Shown: one piece after another, positions 37,283 to 45,521 of the stretch
How positions within the stretch are numbered: the first letter of the stretch is position 1
Layout of the letters: each line of letters starts with the position of its first letter
NCBI RefSeq assembly: GCF_030296615.1
Contig: NZ_AP027732.1
Location: 496,001-560,000 of the forward strand
Direction of reading: 5' to 3'
Origin: Frondihabitans sucicola
GTDB lineage: Bacteria; Actinomycetota; Actinomycetes; Actinomycetales; Microbacteriaceae
DNA length: 64,000 nucleotides
Notes under the pieces: generated by a model
The model's database searches: none
The model's input: only the letters and a program-made list of their open reading frames with translations
What the model was told of the DNA's origin: nothing
Translations under genes and position numbers: made by a program

Positions 37283-38335
37283 ATGAACGGCATCCAGACC
37301 CTCGTCGCCGAAGGCGGCGGAATCCTCCACAAACGCCAGCTCGTCGCCCTCGGGGCACGGGACCGACAGCTCACCTGGGCGGTGCGCCGCGGCTACGTCC
37401 GACGCCCGCGCCGAGGGTGGTACACGACCTTCGCGCCCTCGGACCCTCGCTACATCGCCGTCCGCGCCGGCGGTCGGTTGACCGGATTGTCCGCGTTGGC
37501 CCTGCTCGACGCCTGGCAGTGGGACGCCCGCCCGCCGATCACGGTGTCCGTGCCGGCCAACGCCAGTCGGTTCCGCCGTCTGAAAGGAGTGCGAGTCGTC
37601 TGGGACGACCGAGAACTCAGCGAGCGCGGTTCGACCTCTTCCGTGGCTCCGCGGGATGCGCTCCGCGAGGCACTGCTCGAGACGACGTTCGAACAGGCGG
37701 TGTCGTTGCTCGACTGGGCGGTGAACTGCGGCCTGCTCGACCACGACGACATCCCGGCGTTCGTCGCCGGCCTCCCGGCAGACATTGCACGAATCGAGGC
37801 GTGGGTCGACGGCAACAGCGACAGCATCCTCGAGAGCGTCGTCCGAACCCGTCTGCTGCAGCGTGGCCACGACGTGAGAAGTCAGGAAGTCCTTCCCAAC
37901 GGGCAGCGGATCGACCTCGTCGTGGACGGCGCGATCGGTCTCGAACTCGACGGCAAGACGTTCCACGCCGAGACGTTCGAGTCGGATCGCAGGAAGGACC
38001 TCGAGATCGTGCTCAGTGGCCGGTCGACTCTGCGCCTGAGTTACACGATGGTGCGCGACGACTGGGAGCGGGTCCTGGCGGCCATCGACGCCGCCCTTGG
38101 CAATCATCGGCAGGGGCCGACGGGTCGGGTCGGCAATTCAGGATCGTGGCCGCGGGTCCCGCGGCGCGGCACACGGCTCTGGCGGCTGCGGCCGCCGGGG
38201 CGCAGGCTGCAACCTGAATTGCCGGCCGGGGTGGCGGCGGCAGAGGGCGCGGCGGGCGCCGCGGGCGCAGCGGGACGGGGCGGGACGGCGGCACGGCGCG
38301 GGCGGCACCGCCGCCTCGGTACGATCTTCGGGTGA
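37283..38335 (+). CDS. AbiEi-type antitoxin domain plus DUF559 nuclease-like protein
   Basis: The N-terminal 40-60 residues (GGILHKRQLVALGARDRQLTWAVRRGYVRRPRRGWY) match the AbiEi_4 winged-helix domain. The C-terminal part VVDGAIGLELDGKTFHAETFESDRRKDLEIVL resembles the DUF559/Vsr PD-(D/E)xK nuclease core. Such proteins are very common singletons in actinobacteria and rarely have a toxin partner. Translation is open past the core to the TGA at 38333-38335, so a hairpin-repeat element at 38132-38223 is read in frame as a tail of about 70 residues. The stop overlaps the GTG start of the next gene. Confidence 0.82.
   Translation: MNGIQTLVAEGGGILHKRQLVALGARDRQLTWAVRRGYVRRPRRGWYTTFAPSDPRYIAVRAGGRLTGLSALALLDAWQWDARPPITVSVPANASRFRRLKGVRVVWDDRELSERGSTSSVAPRDALREALLETTFEQAVSLLDWAVNCGLLDHDDIPAFVAGLPADIARIEAWVDGNSDSILESVVRTRLLQRGHDVRSQEVLPNGQRIDLVVDGAIGLELDGKTFHAETFESDRRKDLEIVLSGRSTLRLSYTMVRDDWERVLAAIDAALGNHRQGPTGRVGNSGSWPRVPRRGTRLWRLRPPGRRLQPELPAGVAAAEGAAGAAGAAGRGGTAARRGRHRRLGTIFG
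38132..38223. repeat. hairpin-repeat copy E inside an open frame
   Basis: GGCAATTCAGG at 38132-38142 pairs exactly with CCTGAATTGCC at 38213-38223. The other copies read GGYAACTCAGG and CCTGAGTTACC, so both strands changed together at the C-G to T-A position. The inner part of the left arm has diverged. The element sits in the 3' part of the 37283-38335 gene and adds codons to it. Confidence 0.8.
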
Positions 38336-39602
38336 CGAGCCCCCACCCCGCCTCCGCCCATTGGCTGATCCGCCTCGTCGCGGTGACGATCCTCGTGGGA
38401 CTCGGCGCGGGCGTGAGCGGTCTCGTCGTCAGCTGGCTCCTGCACGGGCTGGAGCACGTCACCTACGGCTTCGGCGAGGGCGACTTCCTCGACGACCTGC
38501 CGACCCCGTCGAACCTCAGGCGAGTCCTCGCCCTGTTCATCGCGGGTGTCGTCGGCGGATTCGGCTGGTGGGCCCTGCGGCGCTTCGGCAAGAAGGTCGT
38601 CTCCGTCGAGGCGGCGGTGGAGGGCGCTCGCATGCCCGTGCTGTCGAGCCTGGCGAACGTCGCCCTCCAGATCGTCATCGTCGGTCTCGGCGCTTCGATC
38701 GGCCGCGAGGTGGCGCCGCGCGAGCTCGCCGCCCTCGCGGCGCAGTGGATCACGCGCACCACCGGCGTCAACCAGCGGGAGCGCAGGATCCTCGTCGCGT
38801 GCGGAGCCGGCGCGGGTCTCGCCGCTGTCTACGACGTCCCGTTGGCGGGGGCGGTCTTCGCCATCGAGGTCCTCCTCGCCGAGCTCAGCATCGCCACCGT
38901 GCTTCCCGCGCTGGCCACGTCGGCGATCGCGGCGCTGGTCGCACGCCTCGTGACGAGCGCCGCGCCCTGTACGACGTCCCGCACCTGAGCCTGAGTCCCT
39001 CGCTCGTGGTGTGGTCCGTCGTCGTCGGGCCGGTCGTCGGGTTCGGGGCGCTCGGCTTCATGCTGCTCGCCAAGTGGGCCGGCGATCACCGACCGAAGAG
39101 CTGGGCCATCCTCATCGTGATGCCGGCCGTGTTCACCGCGGTCGGCGTGCTGTCGATCTGGTTCCCGCAGATCCTCGGCAACGGTCGAGCCCTCGGCCAG
39201 CTCGGCCTGACGGGAACCGCTCCATTGCTCTTCATCGCCGCTGTCGTGGTCGTCAAGACCGCGTCGACGGTCGGCACGATCGGCGCGGGCGCGGCCGGCG
39301 GCACCCTGACGCCGTCGCTCGCCCTCGGCGCGGGCATGGGCGCTGTCCTCGGCGGTCTGTGGCTGCTGTTCTGGCCCGGGTCGAGCATCTCCGCGTTCGC
39401 GTTCGTCGCCGCGGCCGCCTTTCTCGCCTCGTCCATGAAGGCGCCACTCACCGCCCTGGTGCTGGTTCTGGAGTTCACCGGGCAGGGCACGACCCTGCTC
39501 GTCCCGACGCTGCTCGCCATCGGCGGCTCGGTCGCGATCACCTACATGGTGGGCCGCCGCAAGATCGCCGGGATCGTCAAGGGCGGTCGGGGTACGGCCT
39601 GA
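38332..39602 (+). CDS. CLC family chloride channel/antiporter (one frame break)
   Basis: Polytopic chloride channel or Cl-/H+ antiporter of about 424 residues after repair. The start is GTG 38332, coupled to the previous stop. The gating region GLGASIGREVAPRELAALAAQW is a variant of the usual GREGP(S/T)VQ, and CGAGAGLAAVYDVPLAGAVFAIEVL is typical. The frame breaks at the run of three C at 38965-38967; one extra C restores PLYDVPHLSLSPSLVVWS. The C-terminal half has GAGAAGGTLTPSLALGAGMG and MKAPLTALVLVLEFTG. The variation in the gating motif may change selectivity. Confidence 0.88.
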
Positions 39603-39695
39603 CGGTCGCGCGCAACGGGCCCGTCGACCGCTACCCTTCCTCGACCTCGGTAGTCTTTGGGGGCAAGCATTTCGCGCACCTGGAGGCAACAACAC

Positions 39696-40109
39696 ATGAG
39701 CCAGTCCCCCAACCGGCTGCTGGGCGTCATTTTCGGCACCATCTTCCTGATCATCGGGCTGTTCGGTTTCTTCCTCGCGACCCCGTTCCCCTTCGCGACG
39801 GCCGAGGGCGCCGTGTTCATCGGCCTCTTCGCCGCCAACGCTGCCCTCAGCGGCATCCACGTCGTGATCGGCGCGATTCTCGTGCTGTGCGGCCTGACCG
39901 GCACCCTGTCGGCCAAGATCGCGGGGGTCCTGATCGGCGTGGGGCTGTTCGCCTTCGGCATCTTCGGCTTCGTCGCGGCGCACACCTCGGCGAACATCTT
40001 CGCCCTGAACACGCCCGACAGCCTGCTGCACCTCCTGGTCGGGCTGCTCCTGGCCGCTGCGGGCTTCGCCAGCGACAAGGTGATCCTGCGCAAACCGGTC
40101 GCCGCCTGA
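39696..40109 (+). CDS. DUF4383 membrane protein
   Basis: A 137-residue protein with four predicted membrane helices. It starts MSQSPNRLLGVIFGTIFLIIGLFGFF at ATG 39696, with GGAGG upstream. The SPNRLLG start, central NAALSGIHVVIGAILVLCGL and terminal TPDSLLHLLVGLLLAAAGF match the DUF4383 pattern. Its role is unknown; the family is common in actinobacteria. It stands between the CLC gene and a heme oxygenase, all in the same direction. Confidence 0.85.
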   Translation: MSQSPNRLLGVIFGTIFLIIGLFGFFLATPFPFATAEGAVFIGLFAANAALSGIHVVIGAILVLCGLTGTLSAKIAGVLIGVGLFAFGIFGFVAAHTSANIFALNTPDSLLHLLVGLLLAAAGFASDKVILRKPVAA

Positions 40110-40135
40110 CTCTGGCGGAGGGGCCTACGCGCCGC

Positions 40136-40156
40136 TAGGGTTAGGGTCACCTAACC
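40136..40156. promoter_or_regulatory. probable DtxR/IdeR iron box
   Basis: The sequence around 40136-40156 contains TTAGGGTCACCTAA, a good match to the iron-regulator pattern TTAGG-N4-CCTAA. It lies about 30 bases before the start of the heme oxygenase gene. This placement predicts repression when iron is plentiful. It is inferred from the consensus. Confidence 0.7.
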
Positions 40157-40183
40157 ACCGCGGACGTCGGCCGAGAGGAGCGA

Positions 40184-40840
40184 ATGCCAGCAGCGATCCC
40201 CTTCTCGCAGGCCCTGCGCGAGCGCACCTCCGTGAGGTCGGCCGTGCCGTCCGCATCGGAGCGGTTCATGGCCGCCTTGCTCTCCGGGCGATCCGTGCGC
40301 GCCGACTACGTCGCGCTGGTGGCCCAGAACTACTTCGTGTACGGCGCCCTCGAGCGGGCCGCCGAGCAGCGAGCGAGCGACCCCGTCGCCGCGACATTCA
40401 TGTCGCCTGCCCTCACGCGGTTGCCGGCGATCCGCGAAGACCTGCGGTTCCTGATCGGAGAAGACTGGCAGGATTCCATCGCCCCGCTGGCCACGACGAA
40501 ACGGTACGTCGACCGCATCGAGTCCGTCGCGGCGACCAGCACCGGAGCCTTCGTGGCGCACCACTACACTCGCTACCTCGGCGATCTGTCGGGTTGCGCG
40601 ATCATCCGCGCCATCATGCAGCGCCAGTTCGGCTTCGAGACGAACGGGGTCGGCTTCTACCTCTTCGCCGACATCGCCAAGCCGAAGGAGTTCAAGTCGA
40701 CCTACCGCGCGCAGCTCGACGCCGTCGGCTGGTCGGAGGAGGAGCGCGAGCGTGTGATCGCCGAGGTCGGGGTCGCCTACCGGCTGACCGAGGAGCTCTT
40801 CGAGGACCTCTCGTCGAGCCGCAACTCGACGGCGGCCTGA
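40184..40840 (+). CDS. heme oxygenase (biliverdin-producing)
   Basis: Splits heme to biliverdin, CO and iron, freeing iron for the cell. The 218-residue all-helical protein starts MPAAIPFSQALRERTSVRSA. The distal motif GAFVAHHYTRYLGDLSGCAIIRAIMQ contains the conserved GD-SGG-like helix (here LGDLSGC). The proximal His is not in the usual place near residue 20 (the first part has SERFMAALL), so its identity needs care. A DtxR-type iron box is upstream. It converges with the helicase gene. Confidence 0.88.
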   Translation: MPAAIPFSQALRERTSVRSAVPSASERFMAALLSGRSVRADYVALVAQNYFVYGALERAAEQRASDPVAATFMSPALTRLPAIREDLRFLIGEDWQDSIAPLATTKRYVDRIESVAATSTGAFVAHHYTRYLGDLSGCAIIRAIMQRQFGFETNGVGFYLFADIAKPKEFKSTYRAQLDAVGWSEEERERVIAEVGVAYRLTEELFEDLSSSRNSTAA

Positions 40841-40900
40841 CGCCTCGCGGTCGCCACTACGCGACCCCCACCGCCGCACCGAGAACCCGACGCCCCGACC

Positions 40901-42210
40901 TCACTCCGACGCGACGCGCGCCGCCTGGATGGCCGGCACCCGCGTCGCCTGTGACATGAAGCGCCGCACGTCGAGGTCGACGATGATGTCGGCCGGGCGG
41001 AGGGGCCGCGACAGGTAGAGCCCGTCGAGCGAGGTGATCCGAGAGAGGGCCACGTAGGTCTGGCCGGCGCTGAACACCCGCGAGCCGAGGTCGACGATGG
41101 CGCGATCGTAGGTCTTGCCCTGCGACTTGTGGATGGTGACGGCCCAGGCCAGCCGCAGGGGAACTGCTGGAACTCGGCGACGATGTCTTTCTTCAGCTCT
41201 TTGGTCGTCTGCGAGTAGCTGTACTTGTACTTCTCCCAGACCGCGGGCTGCACCTCGACCTCCTCGCCGTCGATCTCGACGAAGACGGTGTCGCGGATCT
41301 TGGTCACCACCCCGACCGAGCCGTTGACCCAGCGCTGGTCGGAGTCGTTGCGGAGGAACATCACCTGTGCGCCGGTCTTCAACTCGAGCGCCTCGTCGGC
41401 GGGGAAGGTGCGGCCGCCGAAGTCGCCGGTGACGTCGGCCTTGGCGGTCTTGATCTTGCCGGGCAGCCGGTCGAGCTCGACCTTGTTGATCCGGGAGACG
41501 GTGTCGTTGCGCGTGGCGAGCGTGATCGCGCCACCGTCGGTCGGCAGCGGGCGGGCTCCGGCCGCGTTGAGCGCGCCGGCGATCTCGGCGGTGACGCGCC
41601 CGTGCCGCACCGCGTTGAGCATTTCTTTGAACGCCGAGTCGCTCTGCCGGTGGATGAACGCGAGCTCGAGAATGCGAAGCGTCGCGTCGTCCCAGACGTG
41701 GGCGTCGAAGAACCACATCGACCGGTAGTGGTCGCGGAAGTAGGCGCGCTCCTCCGGGTCGCCCGGGACGGGCGCGAGCTGGTACGGATCGCCGAAGAGC
41801 ACGACCTGCACGCCTCCGAACGGCTCGTTCTTGCGCTGTCTCGCCTGACGCAGCGACCGGTCGATCGCGTCGAGGAGGTCGGCGTTGACCATCGACACCT
41901 CGTCGATCACCAGGGTGTCGATGGTGTTGAGCAGCTTGCGGAGCTCGCCGTTCTGCTCGATGTCGTGATCGGCGATCAGACCGATCGGCAACCGGAACAG
42001 CGAGTGGATCGTCTGGCCACCGACGTTCAGGGCGGCGACGCCGGTCGGTGCGCAGATGACGATCTGCTTGGAAGTGTTCCACGACAGGTGATTGAGGAGC
42101 GTCGATTTTCCGGTGCCCGCGCGACCGGTGACGAAGATGTGCTCGCGGGTGTTCTCGATCGCGTCGTAGACGGCGGCCTGCTCATCGGACAGGGCAGGAG
42201 CAGCACTCAC
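40901..42210 (-). CDS. Pif1/RecD2-like SF1B DNA helicase (one frame break)
   Basis: ATP-dependent helicase of about 436 residues. GTG at 42208-42210 ([29 protein letters not shown]) is used because AAGGGG lies seven bases upstream. Walker A is [11 protein letters not shown], Walker B is LVIDEVSMV, and the Q-x-x-P-V motif is GDPYQLAPV. Motif V/VI is [23 protein letters not shown], then [16 protein letters not shown]. The frame breaks at the G run 41158-41161; one extra base restores [14 protein letters not shown]. It is a stand-alone core without RecBCD partners. Confidence 0.89.
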
Positions 42211-42231
42211 GCAGAACCCCTTCCTCAACAC

Positions 42232-42281
42232 GACGACACAACGACACGACAACAACAACACGACGACACGACGACCAGACC
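42232..42281. repeat. ACGAC-type microsatellite-like stretch
   Basis: A short run of ACGACAC, AACAAC and ACGAC units lies just upstream of the helicase start on its coding strand. It contains no G on the plus strand over most of its length. It may be a promoter or leader feature, or a slippage-prone stretch. No operator is evident. Confidence 0.6.
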
Positions 42282-42348
42282 CTCCCAATCTACCCGCTGC
42301 CGCCCGCCCGGCCGGGGTGCACGGCCGACGACTCGTAGGATGTGGAGA

Positions 42349-43329
42349 ATGGCAGCGCCTGTGGGGAACACGACGCGAGCCGCACTGATCTGGGGCGGCT
42401 TGGCGGCCGTCGTGATCGGCGGATTCTTCGTGGTCGTCGCGATCCTGAACGCCACCGTCTACAGCGCTCCCGGTTTCGTCCGCGGCTACCTCGATGCCCT
42501 CGACCAGGGCGACACGGGCAGCGCGCTGAGCCTGGCCGGCGTCACCCCCGGCGCCGACGACGTCCTGCTCACCGTCTCCGAGAGCGGCAGGATCAGCGAC
42601 GCCCACGTGGTCTCGGACCACCCCACCGCCAGGGGTGGCCGGGTCGTCACCGTGTCGTTCAGGGCCGGTGGCGCGACGCACCGGGCTCCGTTCGCCGTCG
42701 AGAAGGACGGCGTCTTCGGAGGGCTGTTCACCCGCTGGGCGTTCCAGACCGCCCCGACGGCGTCGATCGAGATCACTCCGGCGCACGATCCGCGCTTCAC
42801 GGCGAACGGTGTCGCGATCCGGTCGAAGAGCGCCGATCTCGCCACCCGTTACACGGTGCTGGCGCCCGCCGTCTTCGAGCTCGCCCACGACACCACCTAC
42901 CTCACCGCGGCGCCGGCCACGGCCGTGGTCGCAGCGCCCGGCGCCGTCGTGAAGGCGACGGTGACGGTGGCCCCGAAGAAGAGCTTCGTGCAGAAGGTGA
43001 CGACCGACGTCACGAAGTACCTGCGCACGACGTGTCTTCCTCAGCGGGTGCTGCTCCCCTCCGGCTGCCCGTTCGGAGAACAGATCGACGACCGGCTGAC
43101 CTCGGAGCCGACCTGGAGCATGACGTCGTATCCCCCGGTGACCATGCGCCCGACGGCGACGGCGGGCGTCTGGCTGGTCTCCGAGGCCACGGGCGAGGCG
43201 CACCTGAAGGTCGGCGCGCAGTCGCTCTACGACGGACACCCGTACACGATCGACGAGCGCGTGCCGTTCCAGGTCGAGTATCTCGTGACGATCGGCTCCG
43301 ACAATCGACTGACGATCACCCCGAGGTGA
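42349..43329 (+). CDS. hypothetical membrane-anchored extracellular protein
   Basis: A 326-residue protein with one N-terminal membrane helix (AALIWGGLAAVVIGGFFVVVAILN). The rest is outside, beta-rich, with Ala/Thr-rich segments. One Cys pair, TTCLPQRVLLPSGCPF, sits near residue 240. The extracellular part starts with a NTF2-like pattern (APGFVRGYLDALDQGDTGSALSLAG) typical of actinobacterial exported proteins of unknown role. ATG 42349 has GTGGAG upstream. It is divergent from the helicase, and next to the LacI gene in the same direction. Confidence 0.78.
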   Translation: MAAPVGNTTRAALIWGGLAAVVIGGFFVVVAILNATVYSAPGFVRGYLDALDQGDTGSALSLAGVTPGADDVLLTVSESGRISDAHVVSDHPTARGGRVVTVSFRAGGATHRAPFAVEKDGVFGGLFTRWAFQTAPTASIEITPAHDPRFTANGVAIRSKSADLATRYTVLAPAVFELAHDTTYLTAAPATAVVAAPGAVVKATVTVAPKKSFVQKVTTDVTKYLRTTCLPQRVLLPSGCPFGEQIDDRLTSEPTWSMTSYPPVTMRPTATAGVWLVSEATGEAHLKVGAQSLYDGHPYTIDERVPFQVEYLVTIGSDNRLTITPR

Positions 43330-43353
43330 CGCGTGGCTCACGGTGAATCCTGC

Positions 43354-43369
43354 GGACAGCGCTGTCATA
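43354..43369. promoter_or_regulatory. GACAGCGCTGTC palindrome, probable LacI operator
   Basis: A perfect 12-bp palindrome, extended to GGACAGCGCTGTCATAC, about 70 bases upstream of the LacI start. Actinobacterial LacI proteins commonly bind TGACA-N-CG-N-TGTCA sites. A near-identical site lies before the GH92 gene at 58196. Confidence 0.68.
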
Positions 43370-43436
43370 CTGGCGGTTCGTCCGGCCCGAGACCCTGCGG
43401 GCGGCCCGGAGACGGGGTAGGCCCTGGAGTGAACAC

Positions 43437-44465
43437 GTGACGATCCCGAAGAGTCCCGCCACGCTGGTCGACGTCGCCGAGCGGGCCGGCGTCAGCCTGA
43501 AGACGGCGTCGCGCGCCGTCAACGGCGAGCCGCACGTCGCCGAGGCGACGCGTCAGAAGGTCGCGAAGGCCGCCCTCGATCTCGGCTTCCAGCTCAACAG
43601 CATGGCCTCGCTGCTCAAGCGCGGCATCCGCTCCAACTTCATCGGCCTGGTCACCGGCGACCTCGCCAACCCGTTCTATTCGTCCCTGGCCAAGGGGGTC
43701 GAGCGCGAGCTCCGGTCGCAGGGGCTGCAGCTGGTCGTCTCCTCGACCGACGAGAGCGGCGAGCGCGAGCGGGTCCTGGTCGAAGAGATGGTGGCTCGCC
43801 AGGTCCGGGCGCTCATCGTCGTGTCGACGCACGAGTCGAACGACACGCTGCGGTCCGCCCAAGAGCGGGGCATCCCCGTCGTCTTCGTCGACCGCCCGGC
43901 CCTCGATCTGACGGCCGACAGCGTCGTGCTCGACAACCGCGCCGGCGCCCGCCTCGCGATCGAGCACCTGATCGCCGCGGGGCACCGGCGCATCGGCTTC
44001 ATCGGCGACTTCTCGCGCCTCCCCACGCACCAGCAGCGCCTCGACGGCTACCTCGACGCCATCGAGGCTCTCCCGACGAAGAGCGGGCAGGATCCACGGG
44101 AACTCGTCCGCGAAGACTTCCACGACGCCGCCGGTGCCCGCGGAGCCGCCCTCGAGCTCCTCTCCCTCTCCACTCCGCCCACCGCACTCTTCACCAGCAA
44201 CAACCGCGTCACGATCGGCGCGCTGACGGCCTTCCGGGGGCTGCCGGTCGCGCCGGCCCTGGTCGGGTTCGACGACTTCGACCTGTCGGATGTCCTCGGC
44301 GTCACCGTCGTGTCGCACGACCCCGTCGAGATGGGCTCACGCGCGGCGCGGATCGCGTTGGAGACCCTCGAGAGCCGTCAGCCGGGCGGCGAGCCCGTCG
44401 TGCTGCCGGTCCGCCTCATCGAGCGCGGGTCGGGCGAGGCGGCGCCCGGGGTCGACTGGAGGTAG
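43437..44465 (+). CDS. LacI family transcriptional regulator
   Basis: Sugar-responsive repressor of 342 residues. The HTH spans residues 10-35 (TLVDVAERAGVSLKTASRAVNGEPHV), the hinge region follows (ASLLKRGIRSNFIGLV), then a periplasmic-binding-like sensor domain (ANPFYSSLAKGVERELRSQG... to VGFDDFDLSDVLGVTVVSHDPVEMG). GTG 43437 has GGAG upstream. It is likely autoregulated at 43354-43369. The same palindrome upstream of the GH92 mannosidase predicts that it controls mannan or N-glycan use. Confidence 0.93.
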   Translation: MTIPKSPATLVDVAERAGVSLKTASRAVNGEPHVAEATRQKVAKAALDLGFQLNSMASLLKRGIRSNFIGLVTGDLANPFYSSLAKGVERELRSQGLQLVVSSTDESGERERVLVEEMVARQVRALIVVSTHESNDTLRSAQERGIPVVFVDRPALDLTADSVVLDNRAGARLAIEHLIAAGHRRIGFIGDFSRLPTHQQRLDGYLDAIEALPTKSGQDPRELVREDFHDAAGARGAALELLSLSTPPTALFTSNNRVTIGALTAFRGLPVAPALVGFDDFDLSDVLGVTVVSHDPVEMGSRAARIALETLESRQPGGEPVVLPVRLIERGSGEAAPGVDWR

Positions 44466-44496
44466 GCCGCAGGGCTGAGGCGCGGGCGGAATGCTC

Positions 44497-44569
44497 CTAG
44501 GGCGTGTCTCCCGCGTGGCCGCGATCCAGGCCACGCACGGCCTGCGGAGACGTGAGAGACAGGCCCTAG
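44497..44569. repeat. 73-bp inverted-repeat element, CTAGGGCGTGTCTC family, copy 3
   Basis: The ends are CTAGGGCGTGTCTC and GAGACAGGCCCTAG. Inside, GCGTGGCC faces GGCCACGC, giving a nested hairpin. The element lies between the LacI gene (stop 44465) and the ABC ATPase gene (start 44583). It shares its left end with the elements at 5443 and 5488. It ends 13 bases before the ATPase start, so it may affect that gene's promoter or leader. Confidence 0.68.
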
Positions 44570-44582
44570 TAGGGTCGTGGCC

Positions 44583-45514
44583 ATGGATCAACGGCAGATC
44601 GAACCAATCGTCCGCATCCAGAATTTTCGAATGGATTTCGGCCGCACGACAGTGATACACGACCTGTCGTTCGACATCAAGGCCGGCGAGACCTTCGGAT
44701 TCCTGGGCTCCAACGGATCAGGCAAGACGACGACCATCCGAGCCCTGCTCGGCATCTACGAGCCGACCGGTGGGGTCCTGCACATCGACGGCAAGCCCTT
44801 CAGCCCCGAGCGCGGCAGTCGCCTCGGCTATCTGCCGGAGGAGCGCGGGCTGTACAAGAAGGAGTCGGTCATCGACGTGATGACGTACTTCGGCCGACTC
44901 AAGGGGCTCGGCAAGCAGGAGTCGAAAGACTGGTCGCTGACGTACCTCGACCGGGTCGCGCTGGCCGACAAGGCGAGCACGCGGCTCGACAAGCTGTCGG
45001 GCGGCCAGCAGCAGAAGGTCCAGCTCGGCGTCACGATCATGAACCAGCCCGACCTGCTCATCCTCGACGAGCCGACCAAGGGCTTCGACCCGGTCAACCG
45101 CCGCCTGCTGATGGACATCATCGAAGAGCAGAAGAAGGCCGGGGCGACGGTGCTCATGGTGACCCACCAGATGGAGGAGGTCGAGCGTCTCTGCGACCGC
45201 GTGATCCTGCTCAAGAACGGGCGCTCCGAGGCCTACGGCACCATTTCCGAGGTGCAGGATCAGTTCGGGGGACGACGATCCGGCTGCGGTACTCGGGCGA
45301 GGTGCCCGCGTCACCGCACTACTCGGTGACGACGCGCGATCGGAACTACGCGGAACTCGACGTGACCGACTCGGTCGACGAGGCCGTGATCCTGCGCGAG
45401 CTGGTCGAGGCGGGCGTGCAGGTGCGGGGGTTCGAGACGAGCAAACTGAGCCTCGACGAGATCTTCCTGCGCGTGTACGGCGAAGAGAACGCACCCCTGG
45501 CGCCCGAGGGGTGA
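44583..45514 (+). CDS. natA: ABC exporter ATP-binding protein, NatA type (one frame break)
   Basis: ATPase of an ABC-2 exporter, related to the Na+ exporter NatA of Bacillus. Walker A is GSNGSGKTTTI, the signature is LDKLSGGQQQKVQLGVTI, Walker B is DLLILDEPTKGFDPVN and H-loop is MVTHQMEEVERLCD. The frame breaks at the run of five G at 45268-45272; one extra G restores QFGGTTIRLRYSGEVPASPHYSVTTRD and the C-terminal regulatory domain ending NAPLAPEG. The repaired length is about 310 residues. The permease follows after seven bases. Confidence 0.9.
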
Positions 45515-45521
45515 GTGCCTG

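Noticed and set aside
37283..38335. AbiE toxin-antitoxin system
   Set aside because: Only the AbiEi-like N-terminal domain fused to a DUF559-like part is present. No AbiEii nucleotidyltransferase toxin is adjacent, so no active pair is claimed.
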